DNA of 50,746 nt from Parachlorella kessleri (Eukaryota > Chlorophyta > Trebouxiophyceae > Chlorellales > Chlorellaceae), in assembly GCA_001598975.1 (NCBI GenBank), contig BBXU01001233.1, positions 1 through 50,746 of the forward strand, read 5' to 3'. Shown in pieces: positions 26,979 to 39,719 of this stretch; the first letter of the stretch is position 1; each line of letters begins with the position of its first letter. A program made the position numbers and the translations under genes. The notes under the pieces are model-generated. The model did no database searches. It was given only the letters and a program-made list of their open reading frames with translations, and was not told where the DNA came from.

Positions 26979-29900
26979 TCATCGCTCCACCCCCCGAGCA
27001 AATACCTCCACGAGTCCCTGGTGCACTTCAGCGCTCAAGCACTGCGTAGACAAGAGCTCGCCGTCCAGGTTCCAGTGGCTTTGCTTGCCTTGGCACTCCA
27101 CCCTCACAGCCACCGCATCAATGACGTCGACATACGGATGCTGTCCGGGGAAGACACCTGCAGTGAGTACCAATCGGTGCGCCATTGAGCATCACGGCTT
27201 CACATGCCACATGAGCAGCAACAAAGCACTCCAATTAGTGAACACAGCTGCAGCTCCATGCTAGCCCTCAGTAGCTGGCATTTCAATCCCTAATCAGTCG
27301 ATCCCTGCCCTATGGACACACCTGTCCGCGACATGCTCAGCAGGAAGCCCAGGTATTGGAGCGCGTTACAGCGTCGCACAAGCACCAGCTTGAGCCTTCC
27401 GTCAGCCAGGTGCCCAAACCTTGCCATGCCCTGCAACAGATTCCGAGACATGCAGGTCACTGCCACCATCATGTCAGGTCGTTACAGTTACATTCCCTAG
27501 CGGCCCTAGCCCTAGCCCTTCCGTAGCGGCGTAAGCGTGGGTCGCCATAGGACTGTTGATTAACGGCTGCCAGACAGGGGAGAACGCCACTTGTGCCAAG
27601 GCACCAATGCCACCTCGCCAAATCAGAAGAAATGAAATTACCTGCTTGGTTTTCTCGGACCGGCATGGCATGATTATGAGCATGATAGAAACAAAGGCAT
27701 CCTCAACATGCTTCCTGCAGGGGCACAAAAGCGCACACGGATCAATAAAGAGGCCACATCCCATCCACACTCTTGCTTGGAGGGAGCCTAGCATGCAGCC
27801 CGGCAGATCTTGAGTACCTTGCAAGTGCAGTACTCGAGCGGTAGAGCTGCCCCACGGCCAACCCCAAGCAATTACTCACCAGTCAGCATCTTGGTGTCGT
27901 TCCGCAGCACTGAAGGCGGGCTGCAAGAAATCTCGCTGCGTAGGGCTGCTGTCAAGCACGGCCAGAGCCCCAGTTCCTGATGACTGCTTGGCCTGGTTCG
28001 GCCGCACTCTAAGTGGGCTGCTGCCTCCTGCTATTCTACTGATTGCTTCGGGGGCAAGTGCCGCGGAGGGCAAGGGAGGACTGGCTGCTGACTGTCTTGG
28101 CAAGATCGGCAGCACCATCACCTCCTCAGTGCCATTATGTGTCGCCCCCACTGCCGCGCTAGTAGGCGCAACAGTGATTTCTGTCAGCTCTGCTTCTAGT
28201 GCTGGCCTGGCAGGGGAGGGGTACACCGAGGGAGGTGGGCTGGCCAGGAGGGAGGGGGCCGAGGGGGAGTTGCTTTTGCGGACGAACGAGGCAGCGCGGC
28301 AAACGGGGCAGTTGGCGCCGCAGACGGAGTGTGCGGCGAGGGCATTGTGGTAGACCGCTCCTTGCAGGTAGGAGACCTGCAGCAGGGCCAGGGCTTCCCA
28401 GGCTTCTGCGTCTCAGAATTTTAGAGCTGTGCCATCCATTTGACCGGCTGCGATCCTCGAGCGCCAGCCTGCCTGCAGCTGCCTTGACAGGTGGTGCCCT
28501 TCAGTAGGCCAAGCCGCGAGGTGCACCTTTGCAAACGGCTGATCAACATGATCGCTCAGTAGAAACACATAAATACGAAGGCAGCAATGCCACACAGATT
28601 TCGCCGGTGCAGCTCTTCAGATACGGCACGGTTTGTTTGAAGACGGCGCCCCAGGACCTAACACCAGTGGCGGGGCACATCTGGCAGGCCATGCCAGCCA
28701 CTAACTCCCGGCATCAACCTTCCAACCCACCTTTGCCCGGTAGGCCCTGTTAGAAGCCAGCTTGGCTGCACCCACAAGATCGTAGCGCGCAGGGCCCAGC
28801 CACCGAAACGCCTCGCTGCTTGCCATCACATCCCCCATGAAGCCGTAGGCAGCAATGCAGGAAGCGAAGCGGGTGGCGCCCTCGCCGGTGTCTACACGCA
28901 GGATGTCCAGCTCGGTCCTGCAGGGAGACGCGGGGATAGCGCAGATGCTAAATCTGGGGCCGTGAGTTTGGAAGGATCTTAGCCATGTCCCCTGCCTGGG
29001 CTCATGACAGCCCTAGGTGCAGCTCCGAAGGCAAATGAGGATGTGCTGCAGCCATGAGCGCAGCACTTTCCAGCCCTCGCACACGCTCTGCAGTGGCGTA
29101 CCGGTCTCCCAGGGCGATGTGCATGGCTGCCGTGAAGACGGAGCGCGTGCCGTGAAGCGTGCACGCCACTGCATCTGTGGAGCCGGCTGGGATATGCGCC
29201 AACCGCAGCTGCAGCAGCCGCGCCTGGAGCTGCGGGCCTGCTGACGCACGTAGCTGCAGGAAGCCGTTCATGACCTGGGGTAGAACACACAAGTGTCAGG
29301 GCTGATGCTTTGGCCTTCAAGCGCAACTGCAATTTCTTGATGCTGCTGGTTGTTGAGAAGTAATCCACATGCACAGGTAGTGCTTACGCCCAAAATTTAG
29401 TACGGCTAGCTGCCTCACCTCATGGAATACCCCATCTCCACCAACAGCCACTATACCTGCAGTTCACCAATAACAAACTTGCATGAACTGCCCAGGACGT
29501 CACAACAAGCGCACCGTCTTAGCCCTGCCTCAGTCAGCGCCTCCAAACGTGGGCCACCTTAAGTCTTTCTCACAAAAGCCAAGCTGACAGCAAAGAAGTC
29601 AGCCTACAGGAAAAATAATACTTGCCATGCGAGCAACAATATTGACCACATGTTTCCTTAACCAACAGATGTCAGATGTACAACGAACGACATGTGCCTT
29701 GCCCACCGTCTATGCCTTCCACATCCTCGAGGCGCAGTTGCTCAACCAGCGTGTGCGCATGGTTGGCATACTTTGTCTCCATGACCGTCGCCTTCACGCC
29801 AGCAGCACGGAAGACGGGCTCCACAATCCGGCTGTACACAGTGCGCGCTCGTCGAGCGCCACTGCACCAAGGAGAGATGCGGGCACAGGAGTGGGGAGGT

Positions 29901-31602
29901 GAGAACAGCAGTGCCACTTGCTGCACTTGACGCTTCCATTACAGCTTCCTGCAGTCCTGAGGGTGTGAGACATGATCTACTGCGCAGTTACTGGCCATCA
30001 CTCTTAACGAGGCCCATGCCTGGACACATAGATAGCATGTGACCACTTCAAGCTACACCTCTTTGCCGTGGCTGGTCTTGAAGGGGCCACTTCAAATATG
30101 CTGCAGCCACCACAGCTCACCTGTTGGGGTTGAGGACCACAAGCAGGTGGGTGGGCCTGTCAGCACAGCAGGTTGCTACCCCTGCACCCAGCATGCCCAT
30201 TAGCGCCGACTCAGCGCCTGGAATGCAACCAATCGAGCAAATAAACAGCCAGCATTTGCCAATTGAGCTTCAGCACAGCCAGCGTTGGCGTATAAAACCC
30301 TACATCATAGCCCCGTGGGTAGGGACAATGGCATGGACTCTAGAAAGGGGGCTGCCATGCCATGCATGCCCACCTGCTGCCAGCCGCGCCCGCCAGTCCT
30401 TGACGACATCCTCTGCCGAGTCGGCGCTGCTCTCAAAGACCAGCCGCCGTGGGCTCCACACGCTGCGCTCCCGCGGGTCGCGCCGGAAGGTGTACACCAT
30501 GAAGCGGTGCACCTGCACACCTCTCAAGTGCTCCATCCGTCAGCCTTGGACTTCTGTCATCAAGGTTGCATGCGTTGCATATTTCGCGAGCAACCTTAAC
30601 GACAGAAGTTGCATCACCAAGGCGCTAGTTCAACAGTAGGACGCCAGGCAGCGTGCAGCCCCACATCACACTGACGACTTGTGCAATGTGGGCGACATCG
30701 CTTAGCAGGCGGCTGGCTTGCTCAGAGCTGAAGCTTTCACCGGCCAGTAACCAGCAAACACAGTGGAGTGAAGGAGTACTGCATGCTTGCCTTGATGCGC
30801 ACACACTGCAGCACCCCTCGCCCCACTGGGTCCAGCGGCTGCACTGCCAGCATCTCCTGGAAGGGCACTGCCCGGGGGAACACCAGGGACAGTGCTACAA
30901 GTTGACACATGTCAGGTTACCTACGGCACACAAGCCGAGCTAGTGTACAAAACAACAGGCCGAGGGTAAACTCACACCCTGCACCCAGCTTCTCTTGGCC
31001 AAAGACACCCACAGTGCAACAGCTGCCCAGCCTCCATACCGCCTACCACAGCGACGTAACGCCCAAATCGCCAGGGCATCGTCCTGGCGCTAAGGAGCCA
31101 CCCTTCCGCAAGGCTCCACCTGCCTGTCTCTGTGCTGGTAGGGCCAGGCAGGCAGCCTCTCCCAGGCGCGTAAGTCCACTCCAGCCCTTGCTGGCTAAGG
31201 CACACCCGTGCAGGGTGGCCGTTCACGTCAAACTGGCCTGTCCGCTGGTCGCCGGCGTCTGTGGACCGCCGACCGTCCTGCCGCCCCAGGGACTCGAGGC
31301 TGTGACCAGGAGCAGGACCAGGTCATGCTTGGCCCCCATTTCTCTGGGCTATGCTGCACGCCAACACGCCAGCCCAGCAGTGCCGGTGGCTTGGCATCAA
31401 ACTACTACAAGGCAAGTAGAGCTCCAGCGGGTCACAAAACTCACTCTCCATCGCTGCGGAGGGGCTTGACCCTTGACTTGGCGCTGCCGCGGGCCTTCCA
31501 CTGGAAGGCGGAGCTGGAGGCGGCTGTGGTTTCGTCAGGCTGCAGGCCCTCGGGAAGCAGGTTATCCAGGTCAAGCGACAGCTTCTTGTGGTGCTGGAGC
31601 AT
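26979..31602 (-). CDS. CERK: Ceramide kinase
   Basis: Fourteen exons keep phase from ATG 31602 to stop 26979 and give about 717 aa (human CERK 537). The enzyme phosphorylates ceramide to ceramide-1-phosphate at membranes; the plant orthologue is ACD5. The diacylglycerol-kinase-like catalytic domain starts at LLVVLNPNSG (about residue 243), with the nucleotide-binding VAVGGDG near 305 and IPAGSTDAV near 340. YGFMGDVM...RWLGPARYD matches the CERK text. The CERK-specific C-x3-C-x2-C motif is present (CGANCPVC, about residues 451-458). The C terminus has HLADGRLKLVLVRRC, WNLDGE and VEVFARGVE, all conserved. The N-terminal third (exons 31602-30791) should be the PH-like region; exon 31042-30978 is the least certain. 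Intron 30513-30790 is GC-AG. A Ser/Ala-rich insertion of about 130 residues follows the Cys motif. The gene diverges from XPC. Confidence 0.94.
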
Positions 31603-32196
31603 TGTGGGCGTCGGGCCACAACCACTGAGGCCCCAAGGAGCGCTGTCGGTGTTCTTGGCACCTAGGTGATGCCTCCAGTGCCAGGGAAGGCCTTTAACTA
31701 ATGGGGCATGAGAGCTTGCTTATGTCAAGGTGAGAGGAACGGCAAGAAAGGCTACACCTCATAACGCTCAAAGCATTAGGTGATCACTTAGTGTGATCTA
31801 AAGCGATCGCTTACTAAGGAAAGTAGCCTTAAAATAAGGCAGTATCAATGCATACAAGTAACTTAAGCAGTGGAACTGAGTACCAGAGCTGGGGATGAGA
31901 TGAAACATTGCCATCGCTTGAACCAGTACGGCATTGTACAGCTGGCCAGCGTCCAAGGTGTGAACGCAAGTCGCCGGTGGGACAGCGGTGGGACGATGTA
32001 GCACCTTCAGGTGGTGACATAGTGCCGTAATATCTTTGTAAATTGCTTGAGGGGGCCATCCTCTTAGCATCGCGCCAGTCATGACTGGTGATGGGGGCAA
32101 GGGGCCTGCAGGTACCTAGTCCTGCCATGGAGTGGTTGGAAACGCGGTACACCGCTGCTTTGCAGTCACGGGACGCCTTTGGCCGGTACCCGTCAC
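31603..32196. other. Divergent promoter region, ceramide kinase / XPC
   Basis: No exon was supported. About 594 nt separate the two start codons and should hold both promoters and 5' UTRs. Nothing clearer was seen. Confidence 0.45.
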
Positions 32197-35100
32197 ATGT
32201 CGAACATGTTTCTTGCTGCAGAGACTTTGGCAGGAGCCAGCACCCGGGACTTGGAGACTTTGCTTACCAGGCAGAATAGGAAGAGGGGCAGGACGAGAAA
32301 CGTTGCAAACGGACCGCTGGTAAGTAGCAACAGCAGAACTCTGGTTTGCTTGACGCCAGGATCCGGAGTATTGTGCAAGTGTTACCGTAACCTATCAAAC
32401 CTTTACAAGACACTACCTGAAATGTCTTCTCACCTCAATGCGATGGTTTCATACCCAGGTGCCGGTACCCAAGGCTCAGCTGCCGCTGCCGCCCGCAGCC
32501 CAACCAGCAGGGGCCTGCGGAGCCCCAGCAGCTGCAGGGCGCGTGGCACAGGAGCATCAAGAAGAGCAGCAGCAGCAAGCAGCCTCCGGCCCTGCGGGTG
32601 TAAACAACGATGAAACCACCTGTGTCCCGCTAGCTAGCATCCCAGTGGAGGATTTTGTGCAGCTTGCCACCTCCAGCGATGCCAGTGACTGGGAGGACGT
32701 TGCTGGTGGCGACCAAAAGCAGCCAGGGCAGGCAGGAGAGCCGCTTCTTGACCCAGCGTTGGCTGTGGATCGTCGCGGTGACGGGTCAAGCCAAGGATTG
32801 ACAATAGTGCTACACCAGGAGCATCAGAGGGCAGTTCTCAAGCGGGGCCGCAGCTTTACCAAGGCTGACAGGGAGCGCGCAGCGCTGGTGCACCGGTGCC
32901 ACCTGCTGTGCCTGCTGGGCAGGGGCCTCCTGCTGGACGCTGCTGCCAGCCAGCCGCTGCTGCAGGTCAGAGGGAGCGTGAGGTTTGCGCGTGTGCTCTG
33001 CAACAAGAGCCACTGGCGGCTTGTCGTGAGACTTGTTGACTTGGGGGCTGGGAAGGGTGCAGTCGGCCCTCCCTTGCTTGGGCACATGGAACCAATCCTG
33101 GGCCACGCAGAGACAGCACCTTGTAGTGGGTGATGATGGTGGTGTTTGACGGCTCCTGCAGGCGCTGCTGCTGTCATTGGTGCCACCTGATGTGGGCGAC
33201 CACCTGAGGCAGGAGCCCGGGCAGCATCAAGCAGCTCTGGACCCTGTGGTTGGCTGGTTTAAGGCCGGCTTCCGTCTGGCCATCAGCAGTACTACTGGGG
33301 CTGGCAGCAGCAATGAAGGCCTAGGGTGCGGGCAGGACGAAATAGATGAAGCGCTGCAGGGAGCCAGGGGGGTTGATGGTCTGGTGGAGCACCTGCAGCA
33401 AGTGAGACTGGGAAAGACGCACCAGTGCAGTCGAGAGAATGGGGCTCCATCTGAGCCTCAGTGGCTGCAAGCACCAACTGAAGCCCCCTATTAGGACAAG
33501 CTGCACCTTGTCTAGTGGCTGCCAGTGTCTTGCGTCTGGACCTTGTTGCACGGCCTGCTCAATGCCTGAGGTGCAGCTGTATGATTCATTGTGCAGGTCG
33601 TGGAGCGGCGGTGCGGCACCGTGGAGGAGCTGGGTGCACTCTTTGTTGCCGTGCTGCGGGCACACGGTTTTGTGGTGCGCCTCGTGCGCTCCCTGCACCC
33701 CATCCCCCTGAAGCCAGCAGGTGGGCTTCTCGCAGCGCTAGGCTGCTCAGCTGGCTTCCGTGAAGTGCTGCCCCTGCCATTACTGTTGCATACCTGCATT
33801 TCCGGCCCGCAAGCTAGGTCTACATCTGTTGGTTCCCACCAAAGGAAGTGCCGCTACAGGAACACATGCCTTAGTTGGAAAAGGCTAGGTAATGCTGTGG
33901 GTATCACTGAGGCGCGACCCAAGACCTCCTACACCCTCCTGCCCTTGTCTCCAGATGCCCAGCGCCAGATGGAGCAGTCACAGCTCCACCTGGCACGGAG
34001 CTGCAGCCACGCTCAGCGGTTTGTGGAGCCCCCAGGCGCAGCTGCACCTTCTGCTGCTGCTGCCGCTGCGACTTCGGGTGCTGCTGCAGCTGGGAGGCAA
34101 GCAGTGTCGCCGGCATCCCCGGCTGGTGGCCAGACGAGGACTCCTTCAACTAGGAGAGGGGCATCTGGCAGGGGCACTGGGCCAGGGAGGGCAAGGGGGA
34201 GAGGGACAGGTGCTGGGGGAGGTACCCCTGAGCTTGAGGCAGCTGGAGGGAGACAGGCTGCTGGTGTGATGGCAGGAAGGGGCCCCAAGCGGAGAAAGCC
34301 GGCTGCCAAGGCAACAGGGGAGGACGCAGGGCAGGATGAAGAAGGCCCAGTTGCGAGCTTGGAGCAGCCAAGCAAGCGCAGGCGGGCGCCTGCAAGGGGT
34401 GAGGCTGGCACCACGAGCACCGGCGCAGCAAGACGTAGCGGTGGTGATGCAGCGGTGCAGGAGCATGTGGTCGGGCTGGATGCAGCGGCAGGCGCAGCAG
34501 CAGGCGCTGAGCAGCGGCGCAAGCGCAAGTGTGACGAGGAGGAGGAGCACCAGATAGCCCTTGCCTTGGCTGCCACAGCCTTTGAGGCCAGTAGCGCTGG
34601 TCAGGGGGAGCCTGGGCCAGCAAGGGCCACTGGCGGTGGCCGGACTGCGGGGGCTCGCCCAGCTGCTGGGCCTGCAGTCAAGAGAAGCGCTGTGGCCCTA
34701 CCCAGGGCGCAGAGCCAGGCAACAGGTGAGCAGGCTGCGAGTCTTGGAGGGTTGTGCCTGCCCTGTGGCTAGTTGCCCTTCGAGTCGCGGTGGGGTTCAG
34801 TGAGGCTCACAGGGTCGTCCATGGGATCCTCATGGTTGGTTCTTTGACCACTGGTAGCTTGGGGACTGCCACAGCAGGGGCAATGAATGGGGGCATGAGA
34901 GGCCCCGCTGCTGTGGTGCCTCAGCAAGGCCTCCACGGTGAGGCTCTGACGCGTGTGACCATCTTGATAGCTGCTGCAGGGGCAGGGGCTGCCTACAGCA
35001 GCAGGGTGTCCGAGGTTGGCTCCTGCTGGGCGGAGGTCCTGTGTGGGCCCCCAGACAAGGCCAGGTGAGCAGCGCACTAGTGGCTACGTTGATTCCAGCA

Positions 35101-38100
35101 GCGTCTCTCTGGAAACCCCGTTCAATACAGCAGTTTTGGACGCACCAGGAAAGCCAAGCTGCACTGAGCTACCCGAGCACAGCAACGCCATTTGCTGGAT
35201 GCTGTGGTCCGTTGGTTGACGGACAAGAGTTGGCAAGAACTGGCGAAGTCGGTGGGTTCCAGGTTGAACTCGCTGTTCTGGGCTTCCAGCGGTTAGCTTG
35301 CTTCGCGCTGCAGGTGGGTGCATGTGGACCCGCTCACCGGCTGGATTGACAGGGAGGGCGACGTGGAGTCGCTCGCGCCGCGTGGCCAGCCGCTCACCTA
35401 TGTGGTCGCCTTTGCTGGGGGCGGCGCGAAGGATGTGACGTCCAGGTGCGTCACACCAACCTGACGGGGCTGTAGGGGGTGGGTGCCTGGCTGTGCCGAG
35501 GGATACCCTGCGGTGCTGCAGTGACTATTCCATGCAGCTGAACATGACGTTTTGCCAGTACTGCCGAGTGTGTAGGAATGCTGAGCCTTGGCATGCCTTG
35601 GCTTTGAAAGTTGGCGGCCTTTGTTGGGCCTGAGGTTACAATAAGTGTGCTGTCCACCCCCTGGTTCGTGCCTTCACACCTTGACCCGATACCTGCAGAT
35701 ACTCTCGCTCCCTCCTGGCTGCTGAAAAGCTAAGAGACAGCAAGTGGTGGGAGGCCACGCTGCGGCCGCTGAGGGCCAAGGAGGTTGCGGCCACACTGAC
35801 TGCTGCAGCTGGGGCAGGTGCTAGCCCTGTGTCTGCTGTGCCGGCGGCTGCGGTGCCTAGCATGAAGCAGGAGCGGCAGCAGGGGCAGCAGGAGGAGCGG
35901 CCACAGCAGCAGCTTCAGCAGGAATCGCAGCACGGGAAGCAGCAAGGCTTGGGCCAGCAGGGTGGAGAGGGGATGGAAACCCCGCATGAGGTGAGCACAA
36001 CGTGCTGTTGCTGCAAGGGATGTTGCAAAGTGAGGGGTGTAACATGGCAGGCAGGATGCTTCTACCCTTCCAGACTTAGCACTTGGTTTGTTGCAATGTG
36101 GTGTGGTTCCAAGGGTTCTGCGCGTCAGCATGGTAGCAGTAGATTGCAATGTTGTATGTTCTGGAGGCTGGAAAGCTCTCCGGGCTTTGTTTTTCATGAT
36201 CAGGCACCGCTTCTGGTGTTGATGACCTTCCCTCCTGATCCTGGCACAGGCGCACAGGTTGGCTGCTGCGAGGGAGGACGCTGACTTGGCCCAACGGGCA
36301 CAGCAGGCCAAGCGCGGCCTGCCCACCACCATAGACGGTTTCAAGTCGCACCCTGTGTACGTGCTTGAGCGCCACATTGCCAAGTACCAGGGCCTGCGGC
36401 CAGAAGCCAAAAAGTGCGGCCTGCACAGGTACGGAGGAGTGCAGGCACCCGCTCACACGACCCTGTAGGGCCGATTAGGAGAGTGCTGCCCGATAGTGCT
36501 GCCCTGCTGCTCCTACTGGTTAATCGCAACCCCCATGAAGTTGTACTCTCCTGTAGTCAGGCAGCGCACCTATCAACCCCCGCCAGCTACTTGGGTGATG
36601 ACACCTGCTGCCGTCTCGTGTGACTTTCCGCCGCTGGGGCACGTCGCTGGTGAATGGGCCGACTGACTTCAAGCACAGCAGGATGGCTGAGCTGTATAAC
36701 TAGCGAGCAGCCCCTGGCATTTGCTGGCCCGCAGGGGTGAGTCGTACTACCTGCGCGAGCACATGGCCGAGCTGCACACCGCTGAGCGCTGGCGGCGGGA
36801 AGGGCGGGAGGTGGAGCCCTCCCAGCTGGGCCAGCCTGCAAAGCGCATCAAGAAGCGGGCCCAAGGCAAGAAGCCTGTGGAGCCTGCCAGCATTGACGAG
36901 CCGCCGGCGGCAGCCGCTGACGGCGACGGCGACGGTGATGACAAGGGCGATGAGGTGGTGAGCCCTGACATGGTACTTGGCGGCTATCATGCAGGTGTCA
37001 TATACGCAAGGTTGTCGGCGCAGGGGGCTGTGGTGCTGTGCTGGCATGCTATCAGGGGATCATGTGTATTGTGCAGTGTCCACCTGCAACCAGTGGCTTG
37101 TTCAGCTGGGTTGGCTGACGGTTATCATTACCTCGTTTGTTGCTTCCTGATTTGTTTAATCAGGTATCCTACTTGCTATGGTCTGCCGCTGGTCTGTCCT
37201 TCAGGGGATCCAGTGGCGTCAGAGTGTGAGCTCCCGGCCGCTGCGCTGCCAAACCGGACTTTGCTAATGTAGAACCCAGCGACCTTGCTGGCACCTCGAA
37301 ATGCCCTTGCAGGCGATGAAAGAGGGCGGGCCGGCACGCAAGGGTGTCGAGGATGGCATCGGAGAGCTGACCTGCCTATATGGCGTGTGGCAAACCAAGC
37401 CCTGGGCACCTCCAGCGGCAGCAGGTGGCAAGGTGCCCCGCAACGAGCGTGGGAATGTGGAGGCCCCGCCCTTTGCCGCAGCGCTGCCTGTCGGCACGGT
37501 GAGGGTTTGGGGAGAGCGGGCGTGGTTCTGGGGAGGGTGGTGAGGTGCTGCGGTGCGGTGCACCACCAAGTGATGCGCATTGCCTGAAGTCTCGTTGGCT
37601 CAGCAACTCCTGGAGCAACTCCTGAACAACCCCTACACTTCAAGTCTGTCGGCGTGCACATCCAACTTGGTGACATTCGCAGCAGTCGTTATCCCTCTAC
37701 AGCCGTGTATTCATAGCCCCTAGTCTGCTTGACGGCAGCAGCAATTATGGTGTAACGCTCCCGCGAGGCGTCATCCCTTGCAGGTTCACCTGCGCCTGCC
37801 CTCCATAGCCCCTGTGTGCCGCAAGCTGCAAGTGGACTTTGCGCCGGCGCTGGTGGGGTTTGACGCCCGTGGCGGCCGCATGGTACCTCGCCTGGATGGC
37901 GTGGTCATCTGCCAGGAGTTTGAGTCACTGGTACTGACCACCTACCTGGAGGAGGAGAGGCAAGCGGGGCACTAACTCACTGAGGGGTGGACAGGGGGCG
38001 GGGTATGGCAAAGCTACACTCGGACTCCTCATGAGACTGGCGGTGGCTGTGCCCGTTACTTCTTTTGTAAAAGCGCCCGGTCGAGGTTTGGGCCCGGCGG

Positions 38101-38671
38101 CCGAGGTTGCTGTGCTGCCTGCAGGACTAGTCCTTGCTGGGTGATCCTTTGTGCGTGCAATGCGCGGATCTCCCCTAGCACTAGGCTCCCTAGGAGGTGT
38201 CACTGCAGCCTGACTGCATCCGCCGCCCGGTGCCTGTGCAGGCAGCGTGAGGAGCGGGCCCGCCAGAAGCGTGAGGAGGAAGCGGAAGCAGCCTGGCGGC
38301 AGCTGCTGCGCGCGCTGCTGACCCGGGTGCGGCTGCAGCAGGACTATGGCCAGGGCGCGCCCGACGGCAGCGTCATGGGGGAGGCAGCAGCCGAGCTACT
38401 GAGGTCCAATCGGGGACAGGATGTGGGAAGACGTGGTGGTAAAGCAAAGGCTAGGAGAGAGGCAAACGCTGTGGTGGACCTTACGCGGGAGGAAGCGGAG
38501 CAGGAGCAGGAGCAGGCACAGCAGCCACAGCAGCAGCAGCAGCAGCAGCAGGAGCGAGAGCAGGGGGTTGGACTGGGCGCAGGGCGGGGTGCGGCGGAGG
38601 CCACTCCTGGTGCAGGGGGGGTTGCAGCAGCGGGTGGGGTGATGGAGGGGCTGGACTATGAGGAAATCTGA
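32197..38671 (+). CDS. XPC/RAD4 DNA-damage recognition protein
   Basis: Thirteen exons in phase (32197-32319, 32459-32965, 33162-33401, 33597-33720, 33955-34725, 34980-35064, 35314-35445, 35699-35990, 36250-36428, 36735-36957, 37313-37498, 37784-37959, 38242-38671) encode about 1,155 aa. XPC/Rad4 finds helix-distorting lesions for global-genome nucleotide excision repair in the nucleus. The transglutaminase-like fold shows as RCGTVEELGALFVAVLRAHG, LVRSLHPIPLKP and WVHVDPLTGWID. BHD1 follows as LPTTIDGFKSHPVYVLERH (about residue 785), then BHD2 (GESYYLREHMAELHTAERW), then BHD3 (YGVWQTKPW, VPRNERGNVE, ALVGFDARGGRMVPRLDGVV). A Lys/Ala/Gly-rich insertion of about 250 residues (33955-34725) splits the transglutaminase fold. 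The tail is polyGln-rich. Intron 37960-38241 is GC-AG. The start ATG 32197 is the least certain end. Confidence 0.95.
38528..38551 (+). repeat. (CAG)8 microsatellite in the XPC coding sequence
   Basis: Eight CAG units encode glutamines in the C-terminal tail of XPC. Similar short runs are scattered through this window's genes. Confidence 0.95.
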
Positions 38672-39018
38672 GCTGTTGGGGAGTTGGTGTTGAGAGCTTT
38701 AGAACCTAACCGCTCTTCCACCCCGGACCAGCCCGCCACGAGCCTGACGCTGCCTGTACTGTAGTGCAAGCGGGTACCTGCAACATTCTCATTCGTTTCT
38801 ATTCTTGACTGTCTTTCTCCCCTCACAGCATTGTGTGATTGGGCCAGCTTTGAAGGGTTGAATGCTGGTCATTAGGCCCGAGGACAGCTACTAAAGGTTA
38901 CTACAAGCGAGGGTACCTTATTTGTACGCTCAGATGCACTATATCAAGGCCTTCAGAGGATTGAAAAGTCGGCTTCTTCCACTGCGGCTTTGCACCCGAC
39001 CGCTTGTTGGGACGCGTC
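38672..39018. other. Spacer between XPC and the SVIP-like gene
   Basis: About 350 nt with no exon recognised. It should carry the XPC 3' UTR and the promoter of the next gene on the same strand. No TGTAA was noticed. Confidence 0.45.
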
Positions 39019-39595
39019 ATGGGAGGCTGCCTCAGCTGTTGTGGGGGCTCGTCCGGTCCTGATAAGCAGTTGTATGAGAGCGCTACAAGGTAAGTGCTCT
39101 GACCATCCGACCTGCGTTAAACGAGATAGCCAAGGGTGCACTCCTAAGCTGGCACGAGCTGGTGCAGGAACCGGCCAGCGGACACTGAAGCTGATCGTGC
39201 GGCCCGAGCAGCTGCTGCTGAGGCGGTGAGTGCCACCTAGAAGTGCTCTGGCTAGGGCTATGCTTAGTATGGGTGGCAGGTAGTGAGAACAGTGAGTGAG
39301 AGTTGGGCTGGACTGACAGGGCTGGATGCAGAGTGTGCCTGTACTGTCTCAGAGGCCTGGTTGCCTGCGTCTGGCCAGCCTGAGCCTGTCCATACTTGGT
39401 TTTGGCTCGACGATGCCTGTCACTGACGAGCACAGGTGTCCATGGGTGCAGGCCGCTGCCCGGCAGCAGAAGTTTGAGAGCAGTGCTGGGGGCAGGGCGG
39501 CTATGAAGGCAGTGCGCGAAGTGCAGCAAGAACGGAAGGCGCCTACGGCAGCGGCAGCAGGAGGGAAGGACACAGCAGCCGACTGGCTGTCATAG
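39019..39595 (+). CDS. SVIP-like protein: acylated N terminus plus p97/VCP-interacting motif
   Basis: Three exons (39019-39089, 39168-39225, 39452-39595) join in phase into a 90-aa protein; human SVIP has 77. The N terminus MGGCLSCC offers Gly2 for myristoylation and Cys4, 7, 8 for palmitoylation. Residues 37-49 read RAAAAEAAAARQQ, which fits the VCP-interacting motif R-x5-A-A-x2-R exactly and lines up with human SVIP RAKLAEAAERRQK. The rest is a charged helix (FESSAGGRAAMKAVREVQQE) and a short tail. In animals SVIP sits on ER or lysosomal membranes and binds the N domain of the AAA ATPase p97. The same job is inferred here. The donors GTAAGT and GTGAGT are strong. Alanine-rich helices can mimic the motif, but acylation signal, length and motif position together support the call. 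Confidence 0.78.
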
Positions 39596-39612
39596 GGCAG
39601 CGTGCCACCTGC

Positions 39613-39617
39613 TGTAA
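39613..39617 (+). terminator. TGTAA polyadenylation word of the SVIP-like gene
   Basis: TGTAA begins 18 nt after the TAG stop, in a convergent spacer of only 124 nt before the stop of the minus-strand gene at 39720. Confidence 0.55.
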
Positions 39618-39719
39618 AGCAACTTTGTTTGTATGCCGGCGGTTTCGCAACCGCAGTTTTGCACTTGGCTGTCCTAGAAACTTTCTTTGCTTTGCTTGAC
39701 GGCCCCCCCTTTCCAGCGC

